DNA from: Reichenbachiella sp.
Lineage (GTDB): Bacteria > Bacteroidota > Bacteroidia > Cytophagales > Cyclobacteriaceae
Direction of reading: 5' to 3'
DNA length: 64,000 nt
Assembly (NCBI RefSeq): GCF_033344935.1
Contig: NZ_JAWPMM010000001.1
Span: 2,776,001-2,840,000, forward strand
Shown here: one piece after another, positions 9,032 through 17,101 of the stretch
How the letters are laid out: each line of letters begins with the position of its first letter
How positions within the stretch are numbered: the stretch's first letter is position 1
The notes under the pieces: generated by a model
The model's database searches: none
What the model was told of the DNA's origin: nothing
What the model saw: only the letters and a program-made list of their open reading frames with translations
Position numbers and translations under genes: made by a program

Positions 9032-9625
9032 ATGGAAGAGCAAGCAGAGCGACCAAACAATCACAGGCCCATACCCAAATTATTTTATGATGATCTCACA
9101 GGAGCTATGATGAGTAATTGTATATCGTGTGAACAGGATTTGCTCCATAATGACATGCCATATTTTATAGAAAAAGCCATCAAACCGCAGCTGGGCTATG
9201 AGGTGTATGCAACCATTTTTGAATATGCCATGTGTGTGCGCTGTATGCAGCAACACAAGAGTAAAATCTCCGCATCGTCTATGGCGAATATCAATAAGTA
9301 TTTTCAGGAACAAATAGATCTCAGCCGTAGGCAGTACCTGGTGGCCAATGAATTGTTTGATGATTTGAATCTGTGGCTGGAGTATTGCGTGGCTACGGAC
9401 AAGCATATCAAATCTATTGGTGAATGCCAGATCTATGCGCAATGCTTAGGCGATCAATTGGTGATGGGTGAATGTCCATACATGATCAGCGGGGAAGCGC
9501 TGGATGCTGTGGTGGGATTGTTATCCGCTGAAACGATAGACGGCTTCAACAAACTCAAAGACGAGCTGGTAGGGCCATCAGAATTTCAGGATTTACTCAA
9601 AGGTGGCCCAAGGGTGTTGTTGTAA
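9032..9625 (+). CDS. Conserved-looking protein with two CxxC pairs
   Basis: 197 residues, no signal peptide or membrane segment. Two cysteine pairs, NCISCEQD (about residue 30) and MCVRCMQQH (about residue 70), are arranged as in a four-cysteine zinc ribbon. The rest is mixed helical with an acidic tail. No family is recognised. It starts 3 bp after the phosphatase gene and is the last gene of the unit. It could be a metal-binding regulator or a partner of the two enzymes; this is conjecture. Confidence 0.7.
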   Translation: MEEQAERPNNHRPIPKLFYDDLTGAMMSNCISCEQDLLHNDMPYFIEKAIKPQLGYEVYATIFEYAMCVRCMQQHKSKISASSMANINKYFQEQIDLSRRQYLVANELFDDLNLWLEYCVATDKHIKSIGECQIYAQCLGDQLVMGECPYMISGEALDAVVGLLSAETIDGFNKLKDELVGPSEFQDLLKGGPRVLL

Positions 9626-9706
9626 TTCGAATTCAATTCTAAATGAATAAATAGTATAAAACAGTAACAGGGGTCATTCTCCCTAAATTCAATTTAACAT
9701 AATATA

Positions 9707-9740
9707 AATTATGTAACAGGTTACTACCAGTTACATAATT
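9707..9740. repeat. Perfect 11-bp inverted repeat between convergent genes
   Basis: AATTATGTAAC (9707-9717) and GTTACATAATT (9730-9740) are exact reverse complements around a 12-base loop. It lies between the convergent CxxC-protein and ParE genes. There is no long T-run, so a standard terminator is not obvious. The loop and 3' arm include GTTACTACCAGT, which recurs at 10520-10531. Confidence 0.6.
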
Positions 9741-9819
9741 CGCGTTATTTTAAATATGCTTGAACGGTTTTGATATGAGATATATTGTCAATATAAAACG
9801 CTTAAATGATCAAAGGAAA

Positions 9820-10116
9820 TTACAAATCCAAGTGTCGTTGATAATCCATGCTTTGACTTAAAGTTCTCACAACGAAAATCCCAGATTCCGATTGTAGATA
9901 AAAAATCATATGTGACTTGTATACAAATCGCTTAAGTGATGGGTAAAATTCAGAAGCATCTCTACCGATATTAGTATTTTCTGCTAATGTATTAAATAGA
10001 TCATGTAACCCAATCATATATTCTTGTGATTGTATCAATCCGAATTTCTCAATTCCATATTCATATATTTCTGAAATATCCGCCTCACACTCGATAGAAA
10101 GCTTATAGGCGCCCAT
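9820..10116 (-). CDS. parE: ParE/RelE-family toxin
   Basis: 98 residues, the usual length of the ParE/RelE toxin fold. It starts YKLSIECEADISEIYEYG, the typical ParE opening strand and helix, and ends with the strand FVVRTLSQSMDYQRHLDL, as in ParE proteins. Members poison DNA gyrase (ParE) or cleave mRNA (RelE); sequence alone favours ParE because the partner is ParD-like. The start overlaps the end of the antitoxin gene by 14 bp. Confidence 0.88.
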   Translation of the reverse strand: MGAYKLSIECEADISEIYEYGIEKFGLIQSQEYMIGLHDLFNTLAENTNIGRDASEFYPSLKRFVYKSHMIFYLQSESGIFVVRTLSQSMDYQRHLDL

Positions 10117-10360
10117 CCACTTTCATTTTAGCTTCAACCTTCTTCATGATATCAGGAATTGTACTTTCGCTAATACCGCTTTCAAGACCTTTTGCAATAG
10201 CCGATTTCAAATTAGAAAATTTTGTGTTTTTAGATTGATCTTGACGAACAAGGTGACGCAGATACTCACTATCATTTGTAAATTCACCAGAAGTTATTTG
10301 TGCCTTAATCCATTTATCCTGTTGATCAGTAAATGTTATTGTTTTTCTAACAGTTGCCAT
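10103..10360 (-). CDS. parD: ParD-family antitoxin
   Basis: 85 residues. The N-terminal ribbon-helix-helix is visible as RKTITFTDQQDKWIKAQITSGEFTNDSEYLR-type sequence (residues 5-36), where the strand binds DNA. The charged C-terminal half would wrap the toxin. It comes first in the operon and overlaps parE, the standard ParDE order. It probably represses its own promoter in the 223-bp upstream gap (family knowledge). Confidence 0.88.
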   Translation of the reverse strand: MATVRKTITFTDQQDKWIKAQITSGEFTNDSEYLRHLVRQDQSKNTKFSNLKSAIAKGLESGISESTIPDIMKKVEAKMKVDGRL

Positions 10361-10583
10361 AACTATAATATTAAGCAGATAATCATACTATTGGTGTAAT
10401 ATTAATTCATATTGACTACATATACAATTACTATCATAAGTTATAAACAACCATTTGACCGCACACTTTCATTTTTCCACTCCCCTTTTGCCAGCTCAGG
10501 AAAAGCTGAAAGAGTCCTAGTTACTACCAGTAATGGTTATGGTTCGGTTTAGTTGCTCTTTTCATTTTCTTTTAATCTTAAGG

Positions 10584-11132
10584 TTAGACAGTTTCAACTT
10601 TTTCTAAGGCTTGCTCAAAAAGCATTACCTGGTGATCTAGCTTTGACGCTAATTCAGTATTGGTAATCCCGGCGTTTGAGAAGTTGTCATAAAATGAGGG
10701 CAATGAGAATTCAGCCACAATATCACCTTCCATGAATGGGAAAGAAGATTTAGCGGCAGAAAGCACGCTCACACCCCCACGTTCACCTGGGGAAGTCGCC
10801 ATCAACAGGATGGGCTTTCCTTTCCATATTTTCATATCAATTCTGGAAAGCCAGTCGATTAGATTTTTAAAGACTGCAGTATATGTGCCGTTGTGTTCTG
10901 CTAGAGAAATCACCAATCCATCTGCTGATTCGATGAGATTGTTGAATTTATGTGCTCCCTCTGGTATTCCAAATTCCTCTTCTGAATCAATACTATATAA
11001 GGGCAGCATATAGTGGTATAGGTCAATGACATTAATGGAAGCATCAGCTACTTTACTAGCAGCATGAATGGCCAGTGCTTTATTGATAGATTTACTACTA
11101 CTACTTGCCCCGAGTGCTATTATCTTTTTCAT
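10584..11132 (-). CDS. NADPH-dependent FMN reductase (copy 1)
   Basis: 182 residues with a flavodoxin-like fold. It begins MKKIIALGASSSSKSINK, the phosphate-binding loop of the NADPH-dependent FMN reductase family (SsuE/azoreductase type), and contains SLAEHNGTYTAVFKNLIDWLSR and LLMATSPGERGG, the flavin-contact loops. It likely reduces quinones, azo compounds or flavin in the cytoplasm. It starts 3 bp after the DoxX gene. It is roughly 70% identical to the copy at 14570-15133, far less than the neighbouring DoxX pair. Confidence 0.88.
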   Translation of the reverse strand: MKKIIALGASSSSKSINKALAIHAASKVADASINVIDLYHYMLPLYSIDSEEEFGIPEGAHKFNNLIESADGLVISLAEHNGTYTAVFKNLIDWLSRIDMKIWKGKPILLMATSPGERGGVSVLSAAKSSFPFMEGDIVAEFSLPSFYDNFSNAGITNTELASKLDHQVMLFEQALEKVETV

Positions 11133-11135
11133 TTC

Positions 11136-11591
11136 TTATTTATTTAAAAGTTTTACTAATTGAGTGTCAATCGCATATTTTCCGCTGCCATTGATCAAGA
11201 CTGCTACTGCAATGCCTATTACCAGTAGCGCATATTCATATCCTTCACCGGCTTGATTGCCGAACCAGTTCATGAAGAAGCCATGTTCTAAATGAGTGGT
11301 AAAAATGATGCCTATAAAAAGGCCTGCGACAGCCAGAGACCACAATCTGCTTGCGAATCCAATGAGCAAGGAAATTGATCCGAAGAACTCTATCATGATT
11401 ACTGCCAAAGCAACAATCCACGGAAGATGCATTTGATTTGTAAAAGCATCCATGGTGCCTGTAAATCCATAGCCTCCAAATAGACCCAACATTTTTTGAG
11501 CCCCGTGAGGAAATAGAACTATTCCGAGTGTCAAGCGAGCGGCTAGCGCTCCCCAATTACTTTCTGTGATTAGAATTTTGTTCATCATCAT
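11136..11591 (-). CDS. DoxX-family membrane protein (copy 1)
   Basis: 151 residues with four membrane helices. The DoxX signature is seen in ARLTLGIVLFPHGAQKMLG, then VIMIEFFGSISLLIGF and HGFFMNWFGNQAGEGYEYA. Family members are linked to redox and thiol stress. Only three residues differ from the copy at 15137-15592. Spacing to the reductase (3 bp) and to the upstream remnant (8 bp) is the same as in the second copy, showing that this is a duplicated operon. Confidence 0.9.
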   Translation of the reverse strand: MMMNKILITESNWGALAARLTLGIVLFPHGAQKMLGLFGGYGFTGTMDAFTNQMHLPWIVALAVIMIEFFGSISLLIGFASRLWSLAVAGLFIGIIFTTHLEHGFFMNWFGNQAGEGYEYALLVIGIAVAVLINGSGKYAIDTQLVKLLNK

Positions 11592-11599
11592 ATCATTGT

Positions 11600-12010
11600 T
11601 TATTTATTGTTTAGAAAAATTTTTCGAACGAATAGACCTGGTGATGTTCTGGTCAGCGGAGTATCACCATACTGATCAAAGTCCACAGCCAGTCCAAACT
11701 GTGTGGTTTGTATGTCGAATCCAGCTCTTAATTGCTGAAAGCTTCTGGTGGGATGGGAGAATTTATCCCAGCTAGTGAGCATTTGTGCGCTGAATAGCAG
11801 TTTCCAATTATTTTCTAATGGTCGAGTTATTTGTATCACCAAGAAAACCTCGCCATTGATAAACCCTGTATCGTCCGCGTGAGCGATGGTGGGAATAGCC
11901 GTTAACACAAAATGCGGTGATTGAAAGGCGTATAACATATATGGTGATGCCTAGTTCGGAGGAGAGGTAAAGGAGTGCTTTGTGACGGTTAGGAATTGAT
12001 TTAATCGCTT
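11600..12010 (-). pseudogene. Truncated copy of the outer-membrane-like gene at 15601-16257
   Basis: The segment 11600-11938 encodes the C-terminal 112 residues (ending in FGLAVDFDQYGDTPLTRTSP...) that match the intact 218-residue protein. Upstream the frame meets a TAG stop (… S P P N stop A S P Y M L Y A F). Some similarity continues in another frame (KKAIKSIPN against NKAISIGPG) before it is lost near 12010. The signal peptide and N-terminal half are missing. It is the decayed first gene of the copy 1 operon. Confidence 0.75.
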
Positions 12011-12095
12011 TTTTCAATGAAGTAGGCCAACCCGCACAAACAATACATCCACCATTATATTATCTTGCAAAAGTTTTCAATAGCAGATCACTTAT

Positions 12096-12611
12096 ATGAG
12101 GCGTAAAATCCCAGAATCGACGCTACCGAAACTCAATCGGTCGCCAATGATTACTTCAGAAGGTTTACAAAAATTGAAGGAAGAACATGATCACTTGTGG
12201 CGCGTAGAGCGGCCAGATGTTACCAACAAAGTATCCTGGGCGGCAAGCTTGGGAGATCGTTCGGAGAATGCAGACTATCACTACAATAAAAAACGTCTTC
12301 GAGAAATTGATAGTCGCCTTCGATATTTGCGTAAGTGCATCGATGACTTCAAGGTGATCGAATACCACCCCAATCAAGAAGGAAAAGTGAATTTTGGTGC
12401 TTGGATTGAAGTTAAAAACGAAGCGAAAGGTTTTCAAAGACGTTTTCGTATTGTTGGTTACGAAGAGTTGAAAACTAATAAAGATTATATCTCCATGGAC
12501 TCTCCTATGGCCAAAGCCCTTCTGGATAAAACTGTTGGAGATGAGGCTGTGGTTAAAACCAAAATGGGTGATTTTGTATGGGAGATTCTTAAAATTGAGT
12601 ATCAGAAGTAG
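12096..12611 (+). CDS. greB: Transcription elongation factor GreB-like
   Basis: 171 residues, compared with about 158 for E. coli GreB. The coiled-coil N-domain contains LWRVERPDVTNKV and WAASLGDRSENADYHYNKK, with the acidic Asp/Glu tip that stimulates RNA polymerase to cleave backtracked RNA. The C-domain has FRIVGYEELKTNKDYIS and SPMAKALLDKTVGDEAVV. The match to gammaproteobacterial GreB is very strong. A 14-residue extension precedes the usual start; the internal Met (SPMITSEGLQKL) could be the real start. It lies alone between the two operon copies. Confidence 0.93.
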   Translation: MRRKIPESTLPKLNRSPMITSEGLQKLKEEHDHLWRVERPDVTNKVSWAASLGDRSENADYHYNKKRLREIDSRLRYLRKCIDDFKVIEYHPNQEGKVNFGAWIEVKNEAKGFQRRFRIVGYEELKTNKDYISMDSPMAKALLDKTVGDEAVVKTKMGDFVWEILKIEYQK

Positions 12612-12676
12612 TATACTAAAATTGACCAGCGTATGGATAAATGACCAAATGAAAATACACATTCGGCTGTATTAGG

Positions 12677-13636
12677 TCAGTTCCACGCCAATTGTGACCT
12701 TTCTTGCCAGTACTGTTTAGGAGGAATGTTGAAGGTTTTTAAAAGTGCGACCTCTTTCTCACTCAAGGTGAAATCGTTCGCTTTTAGATTGTCCGAGATG
12801 TGCATTTTATCAGAAGCCCCACTCAAAACCACGAAAGGTGTGATGCTATCCATGCAGAATCGTAAGGCAATAGCATCTATCCCCACCTTGTACTTTTCGG
12901 CTAGGTGTGACAACTCACGGTACAGATCAGCGTAGTGTGGCAAATTAAGGTTTGGGAATATCCTCCCGTTAGCCAAAGCCTCTTTCACAACGACTCTTTT
13001 GTTCAATCCTGTGAGCGCTCTAATTATATCAAATAGACTTTGATCCAATACATTGTAGGTGACTTGAAACAGGTCAAAGAGTGGCCTGCCGTCTCGTTCA
13101 AATTCAATTGCTTTTTCGATAATCTCCTTTTGATTAGCACCGCTGGATGTCAGTCCTATCAGCAAGCCATTCTTGTTTTTCAATTCCCAAAGCCTATCCA
13201 AGGCATCCACATGCTCAAATATGCCAGACTCAAAAGTGGCAGAATGAATCTGATATCCCGACAGAAATGGGTGTAGTTTCTGTGATTGCTGCCATTGCTC
13301 GTTGAGCTTGTCTAGACTATGTTCTTTGACCTCATGTACCGTCGCCTCAGGATCGAAGTTGGCGACATAGGTGTAGCCCCATTTCGTGGCGATTTCGACA
13401 TCTTGATACCTCTTTTCCGTGACCCAATCTAAGAGCAGTTGCTCGGCCATGCCATAGCTAGGTGCCGTATCAAAATAACGTATGCCCTGCGCATATGCTT
13501 CTTCTAAAATGGACGTGCCATGCGCCTTAAATATCTCCAATTCAAATGCCTTCTCTTCTTCTTGGCGTAGATTGATATACTGAGGTCGTCCTAGGGCAGC
13601 TGTTCCGAGTCCGATGAGTTGCAGCTTGTTTTTCAT
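12677..13636 (-). CDS. Aldo/keto reductase
   Basis: 319 residues, TIM-barrel NADPH oxidoreductase. Family features: LIGLGTAALGRP at the start, IRYFDTAPSYGMAEQLL with catalytic Asp and Tyr, IATKWGY with the catalytic Lys, and YQIHSATFE with the His. LTSSGANQKEI and VVLSGASDKMHISDN are cofactor and C-terminal motifs. The substrate is not predictable. It is the last gene of the minus-strand set with pirin, reductase and DoxX, 101 bp after the pirin gene, so it may be co-transcribed. Confidence 0.9.
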   Translation of the reverse strand: MKNKLQLIGLGTAALGRPQYINLRQEEEKAFELEIFKAHGTSILEEAYAQGIRYFDTAPSYGMAEQLLLDWVTEKRYQDVEIATKWGYTYVANFDPEATVHEVKEHSLDKLNEQWQQSQKLHPFLSGYQIHSATFESGIFEHVDALDRLWELKNKNGLLIGLTSSGANQKEIIEKAIEFERDGRPLFDLFQVTYNVLDQSLFDIIRALTGLNKRVVVKEALANGRIFPNLNLPHYADLYRELSHLAEKYKVGIDAIALRFCMDSITPFVVLSGASDKMHISDNLKANDFTLSEKEVALLKTFNIPPKQYWQERSQLAWN

Positions 13637-13737
13637 GTGTTATGTCAACTAAAGTTATCTAATTGTTCTTCCCAAGAATACGGCTTAAAGATAACTCTGA
13701 AGACTTGATTTATATAAGAGTTTTCAAGTGACCCTTA

Positions 13738-14565
13738 TTATAAAAGCGAATCAAAGGCACCTTTTATAACGAGGTCGCCGTAGATCTTGTTGATCTTATT
13801 TTGACTAGCCTCCAAATTGGCTTTAGAGGTATGTACTGAGCCTCTACCTAAAATCAAATCATGTTCAAACTTCTTTGCTGAGCCCAACAAAAAGCTGGCA
13901 CTATGATCAGTTGAAAATTCAACAGGTTGGCTTCCTTCTTCAAACACAATCAATTCACCAACAGACGCAGCTCGCTCGCCGCTCAATTGTCCTTCGTACA
14001 CGATCATCCACATGATATCATGTGTGGCTGGTGGTACGTAGGTCCATTTCTCATGAGTCTTAAGGCTTACATCCAGATAGTTCATATCATTTGGAGGATC
14101 AATTTTGCTTTTGATTCCTTCATACTCCCCCAAAAGTACTTTGAACCGATCATTTCCAAATATTTCATCTGGAACAACATAAACACTTTTTGCATCAGCG
14201 GTCTCGAGCTTTGGAGGAAGAGAAATCCAAAGCTGAAACCCTAGTGTAGGTTGGTCTTTAAGTAGCATTCCCTTGTGCCAAGCTCCGGTACCAGCTTGTA
14301 AATACTCAATGTCCCCCGCCCTAAATGATACCTGATGGCCAGTGCTTTCCTCCAGATCGCTGCCTCCTGCGAGGTAATAGGTAAAAGTGGCTATGCCTGA
14401 GTGTGGGTGCCACCCAAAACCTGTGCCCTGGGGTGGTACACCATGTATATAATCCAGGAATACAAACGGCTTCATGTCATTTCCTAAACCTGAAGGACTG
14501 ATAAGGTTCGTTATCATGCCGTGATGTCCCTGGCCTTTGGTTCTATATTTAATGGCTCTTTTCAT
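13738..14565 (-). CDS. Pirin-family protein
   Basis: 275 residues, two-domain cupin. The pirin motif is complete: FLDYIHGVPPQGTGFGWHPHSGIATFTYYLAG (residues about 33-64), with metal-binding His, and GDIEYLQAGTGAWHKG. Bacterial pirins such as YhhW oxidise quercetin or act as redox-sensitive partners. The gene starts 4 bp after the FMN reductase stop, so it is in that operon. Its presence supports a quinone or oxidative-stress role for the set. Confidence 0.93.
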   Translation of the reverse strand: MKRAIKYRTKGQGHHGMITNLISPSGLGNDMKPFVFLDYIHGVPPQGTGFGWHPHSGIATFTYYLAGGSDLEESTGHQVSFRAGDIEYLQAGTGAWHKGMLLKDQPTLGFQLWISLPPKLETADAKSVYVVPDEIFGNDRFKVLLGEYEGIKSKIDPPNDMNYLDVSLKTHEKWTYVPPATHDIMWMIVYEGQLSGERAASVGELIVFEEGSQPVEFSTDHSASFLLGSAKKFEHDLILGRGSVHTSKANLEASQNKINKIYGDLVIKGAFDSLL

Positions 14566-14569
14566 AGTG

Positions 14570-15133
14570 TTAAAGTTTTTGATGGATGTCAGCTTCTTCT
14601 TGCTCTAATGAATGCTCGAATAAGCCTATTTTTTCATTCAGGATCGATGATAATTCTGAATTAGTAATTCCGGCATTTGAGAAGTTTTCATAAAATGATG
14701 GCAGGGAAAAATCTACAATGATATTTCCGCCCATATATGGGAAACCTGATTTTGCCGCAGCAAGTACAGTCCCACCTCCTTGCCCACCAGGTGAAGTAGC
14801 CAGGAGAAACATAGGTATGTCTTTCCATACCTTAATGTCGATTCTGGAAAGCCAATCGAACAGGTTTTTAAATACGGCGGTGTAGGTGCCATTGTGTTCC
14901 GCTAGCGAAATCACCAATCCATCAGCTGATTGAATGATGTTATTGAATTGATGTGCGGCTTCAGGTATCCCTGACTCTTCTTCTGCATCAACATTATATA
15001 ATGGTAACTTATAGTCGTTGAGATCTAGTACTGTAATGGAGGCGTCTGCAACTTTACTGGCCACATGAATAGCGAGTGTTTTGTTGATAGAATTCTTACT
15101 ACTACTTGCCCCGAGTGCGATTATCTTTTTCAT
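14570..15133 (-). CDS. NADPH-dependent FMN reductase (copy 2)
   Basis: 187 residues. It has the same opening loop MKKIIALGASSSKNSINK and flavin-site motifs SLAEHNGTYTAVFKNLFDW and LLATSPGGQGGGTVL as copy 1. It is five residues longer at the C-terminus. It sits between DoxX (3 bp upstream) and pirin (4 bp downstream). It is probably a cytoplasmic quinone or flavin reductase of the same operon. Confidence 0.9.
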   Translation of the reverse strand: MKKIIALGASSSKNSINKTLAIHVASKVADASITVLDLNDYKLPLYNVDAEEESGIPEAAHQFNNIIQSADGLVISLAEHNGTYTAVFKNLFDWLSRIDIKVWKDIPMFLLATSPGGQGGGTVLAAAKSGFPYMGGNIIVDFSLPSFYENFSNAGITNSELSSILNEKIGLFEHSLEQEEADIHQKL

Positions 15134-15136
15134 TGC

Positions 15137-15592
15137 TTATTTATTTAAAAGTTTTACTAATTGAGTGTCAATCGCATATTTTCCGCTGCCATTGATCAAG
15201 ACTGCTACTGCAATGCCTATTACCAATAGCGCATATTCATATCCTTCACCGGCTTGATTGCCGAACCAGTTCATGAAGAAGCCATGTTCTAAATGAGTGG
15301 TAAAAATGATGCCTATAAAAAGGCCTGCGATAGCCAGAGACCACAATCTGCTTGCGAATCCAAGGAGCAATGAAATTGATCCGAAGAACTCTATCATGAT
15401 TACTGCCAAAGCCACAATCCAGGGAAGATGCATTTGATTTGTAAAAGCATCCATGGTGCCTGTAAATCCATAGCCTCCGAATAGACCCAACATTTTTTGA
15501 GCCCCGTGAGGAAATAGAACGATTCCGAGTGTCAAGCGAGCGGCTAGCACTCCCCAATTACTTTCTGTGATTAGAATTTTGTTCATCATCAT
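15137..15592 (-). CDS. DoxX-family membrane protein (copy 2)
   Basis: 151 residues with four membrane helices and all motifs of copy 1. The nucleotide sequence differs at about ten positions over the gene, mostly silent, and the 110 bp upstream of the start are identical in both copies. It lies between the outer-membrane-like gene (8 bp) and the reductase (3 bp). Confidence 0.92.
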   Translation of the reverse strand: MMMNKILITESNWGVLAARLTLGIVLFPHGAQKMLGLFGGYGFTGTMDAFTNQMHLPWIVALAVIMIEFFGSISLLLGFASRLWSLAIAGLFIGIIFTTHLEHGFFMNWFGNQAGEGYEYALLVIGIAVAVLINGSGKYAIDTQLVKLLNK

Positions 15593-15600
15593 ATCATTGT

Positions 15601-16257
15601 TTATTTATTGTTTAGAAAAATTTTTCGAACGAATAGACCTGGTGATGTTCTGGTCAGCGGAGTATCACCATACTGATCAAAGTCCACAGCCAGTCCAAAC
15701 TGTGTTCTATTTTTATCTACCCCTACCCTTATTTGCTGGAAGCTTCTGGTGTGCTGGGAGAACTTTTCCCAGTTGGTGAGTATTTGTGCGCTGAGCAGGA
15801 GCTGCCAATCGTTTTTTATTGGGAGTGTCCACTGCATCTGCAAAAACATCTCGCCATTGATCAATCCGGTTTGTTCATTGTGGGCTATGGTAGGAATGGC
15901 GGTCAGTATAAAATGTTGGGATTTGATCGCATATAAAATGGATAGCCTTTGAGCGTAGCCTGCTATGCTGTTGTAATACAATCCAGGCCCAATCGAAATA
16001 GCTTTATTGATGTTCCAATAGATGGTCGCATGAACGCCAGCTTCATCAAATAGGACGCTTTCTTCCTGATGATATTTTTGAAAGAAGGCCAACGTGCCAA
16101 TAGAAAACTTAGCATGTGCTGTGATTGGTCTTAATGAGAAAGACGTAAAGTCTGTTTTTTGAAGGCCAGAAGCTAGCTCTAGCTGCGTAATCTGCGCCAT
16201 GCTTCCATGGGTTATGACCATAAAAACAAAGGCTAAAAGTGTGTTTCTCTTTTTCAT
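15601..16257 (-). CDS. Exported outer-membrane-like protein of the DoxX operon
   Basis: 218 residues with a signal peptide (MKKRNTLLAFVFMVITHGSMAQ). The remainder alternates hydrophobic and polar residues in strands (TSFSLRPITAHAKFSIGTLAFF, ISIGPGLYYNSIAG) and ends TSPGLFVRKIFLNNK, consistent with a small outer-membrane beta barrel. No known family is recognised. It is the first structural gene of the operon, 54 bp after the Crp-like gene. A truncated copy is at 11600-12010. Confidence 0.75.
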   Translation of the reverse strand: MKKRNTLLAFVFMVITHGSMAQITQLELASGLQKTDFTSFSLRPITAHAKFSIGTLAFFQKYHQEESVLFDEAGVHATIYWNINKAISIGPGLYYNSIAGYAQRLSILYAIKSQHFILTAIPTIAHNEQTGLINGEMFLQMQWTLPIKNDWQLLLSAQILTNWEKFSQHTRSFQQIRVGVDKNRTQFGLAVDFDQYGDTPLTRTSPGLFVRKIFLNNK

Positions 16258-16311
16258 GATACAAAAGAGACCCCTTCTGTATCCAGGAAAAATAAACTAG
16301 TTTAAGAAAAA

Positions 16312-16914
16312 CTACCGTTTGCTCATCTTGCTACGAATCATACTTAAAAACTCCGGAGTGATGCCCAGATAAGCAGCCAAATCCTTTTGAGTGATGCGAT
16401 GGGCTATATGCGGGTATTTTGTTAAGAAAATTTCATAACGTTCTTCTGCAGTCAATGAAATACCTTGATTGGTTCTTTCTATGTAACTCACCAATGACCG
16501 TTGATACAAGTTTCTGTAAAAACGTTCGAACTTTGGTATCTTCTGAAAAAGGCCTTCAAAGCTTTCTTTTGATATCATTAGAAATTCTGAATCTTCTAGC
16601 GCTTTGATGAAATAGGATGCAGGTTGCTCCAACATGAAACTGGCCATATCCCCTGTCCAGAAATCTTCAATGGCGAACATGGAAACATGCTCTACCCCAT
16701 TTCTATCAAGGGAATAAACTTTTAAGCAGCCTTTGGTTACAAAATATTCATACTTTGCCATCTTGCCAGGACGCATGACAAACTCTTTGCGCTTGGCACT
16801 CCCACTTTTTAAAAGTGATTTGAATAGGTCTTTTTCTTCATCCGTAAGGTCGATAAAGCGACCTACATTCTGAAAAATTAAATCATAAGAAGATGCTGAG
16901 GCCTGATCTTTCAT
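16312..16914 (-). CDS. Crp/Fnr-family transcription regulator
   Basis: 200 residues. An N-terminal cyclic-nucleotide-binding-like barrel (FVMRPGKMAKYEYFVTKGCLKVY, then EDFWTGDMASFML) is followed by a helix-turn-helix near the C-terminus (HRITQKDLAAYLGITPEFLSMIR). There is no cysteine cluster, so it is not an Fe-S Fnr. This subgroup, common in Bacteroidota, typically controls adjacent stress genes. It lies directly upstream of and in line with the DoxX/reductase/pirin operon and probably regulates it. Confidence 0.9.
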   Translation of the reverse strand: MKDQASASSYDLIFQNVGRFIDLTDEEKDLFKSLLKSGSAKRKEFVMRPGKMAKYEYFVTKGCLKVYSLDRNGVEHVSMFAIEDFWTGDMASFMLEQPASYFIKALEDSEFLMISKESFEGLFQKIPKFERFYRNLYQRSLVSYIERTNQGISLTAEERYEIFLTKYPHIAHRITQKDLAAYLGITPEFLSMIRSKMSKR

Positions 16915-17101
16915 TGAAATAAAAATAGAAAGATATTGATATAAAGCCTAAAACTTCCCTCCCAAGTATAGCTTGGGTACTAAGAGGAGTTATTTTTCTC
17001 ATTAAGCAACAGTCCACATTAATTTTATGTGTTATAATTATCTTTTTTATCGAGTCTTTAAAGCAGAATTAATGTTTTTGGTTATCTGGTACAGACTGGA
17101 C

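Larger units (their letters stand above)
9720..10531. repeat. 12-bp direct repeats flanking the toxin-antitoxin pair
   Basis: GTTACTACCAGT occurs at 9720-9731 and again at 10520-10531, exactly 800 bp apart, in direct orientation on either side of parDE. They could be the footprint of insertion of the module or chance. No integrase or transposase is nearby. Confidence 0.35.

Noticed and set aside
12165-12662. 165-codon minus-strand frame opposite the GreB gene
   Set aside because: It is antisense to a well-supported gene and its amino-acid composition (rich in Phe, Ile, Ser) is typical of a shadow frame.
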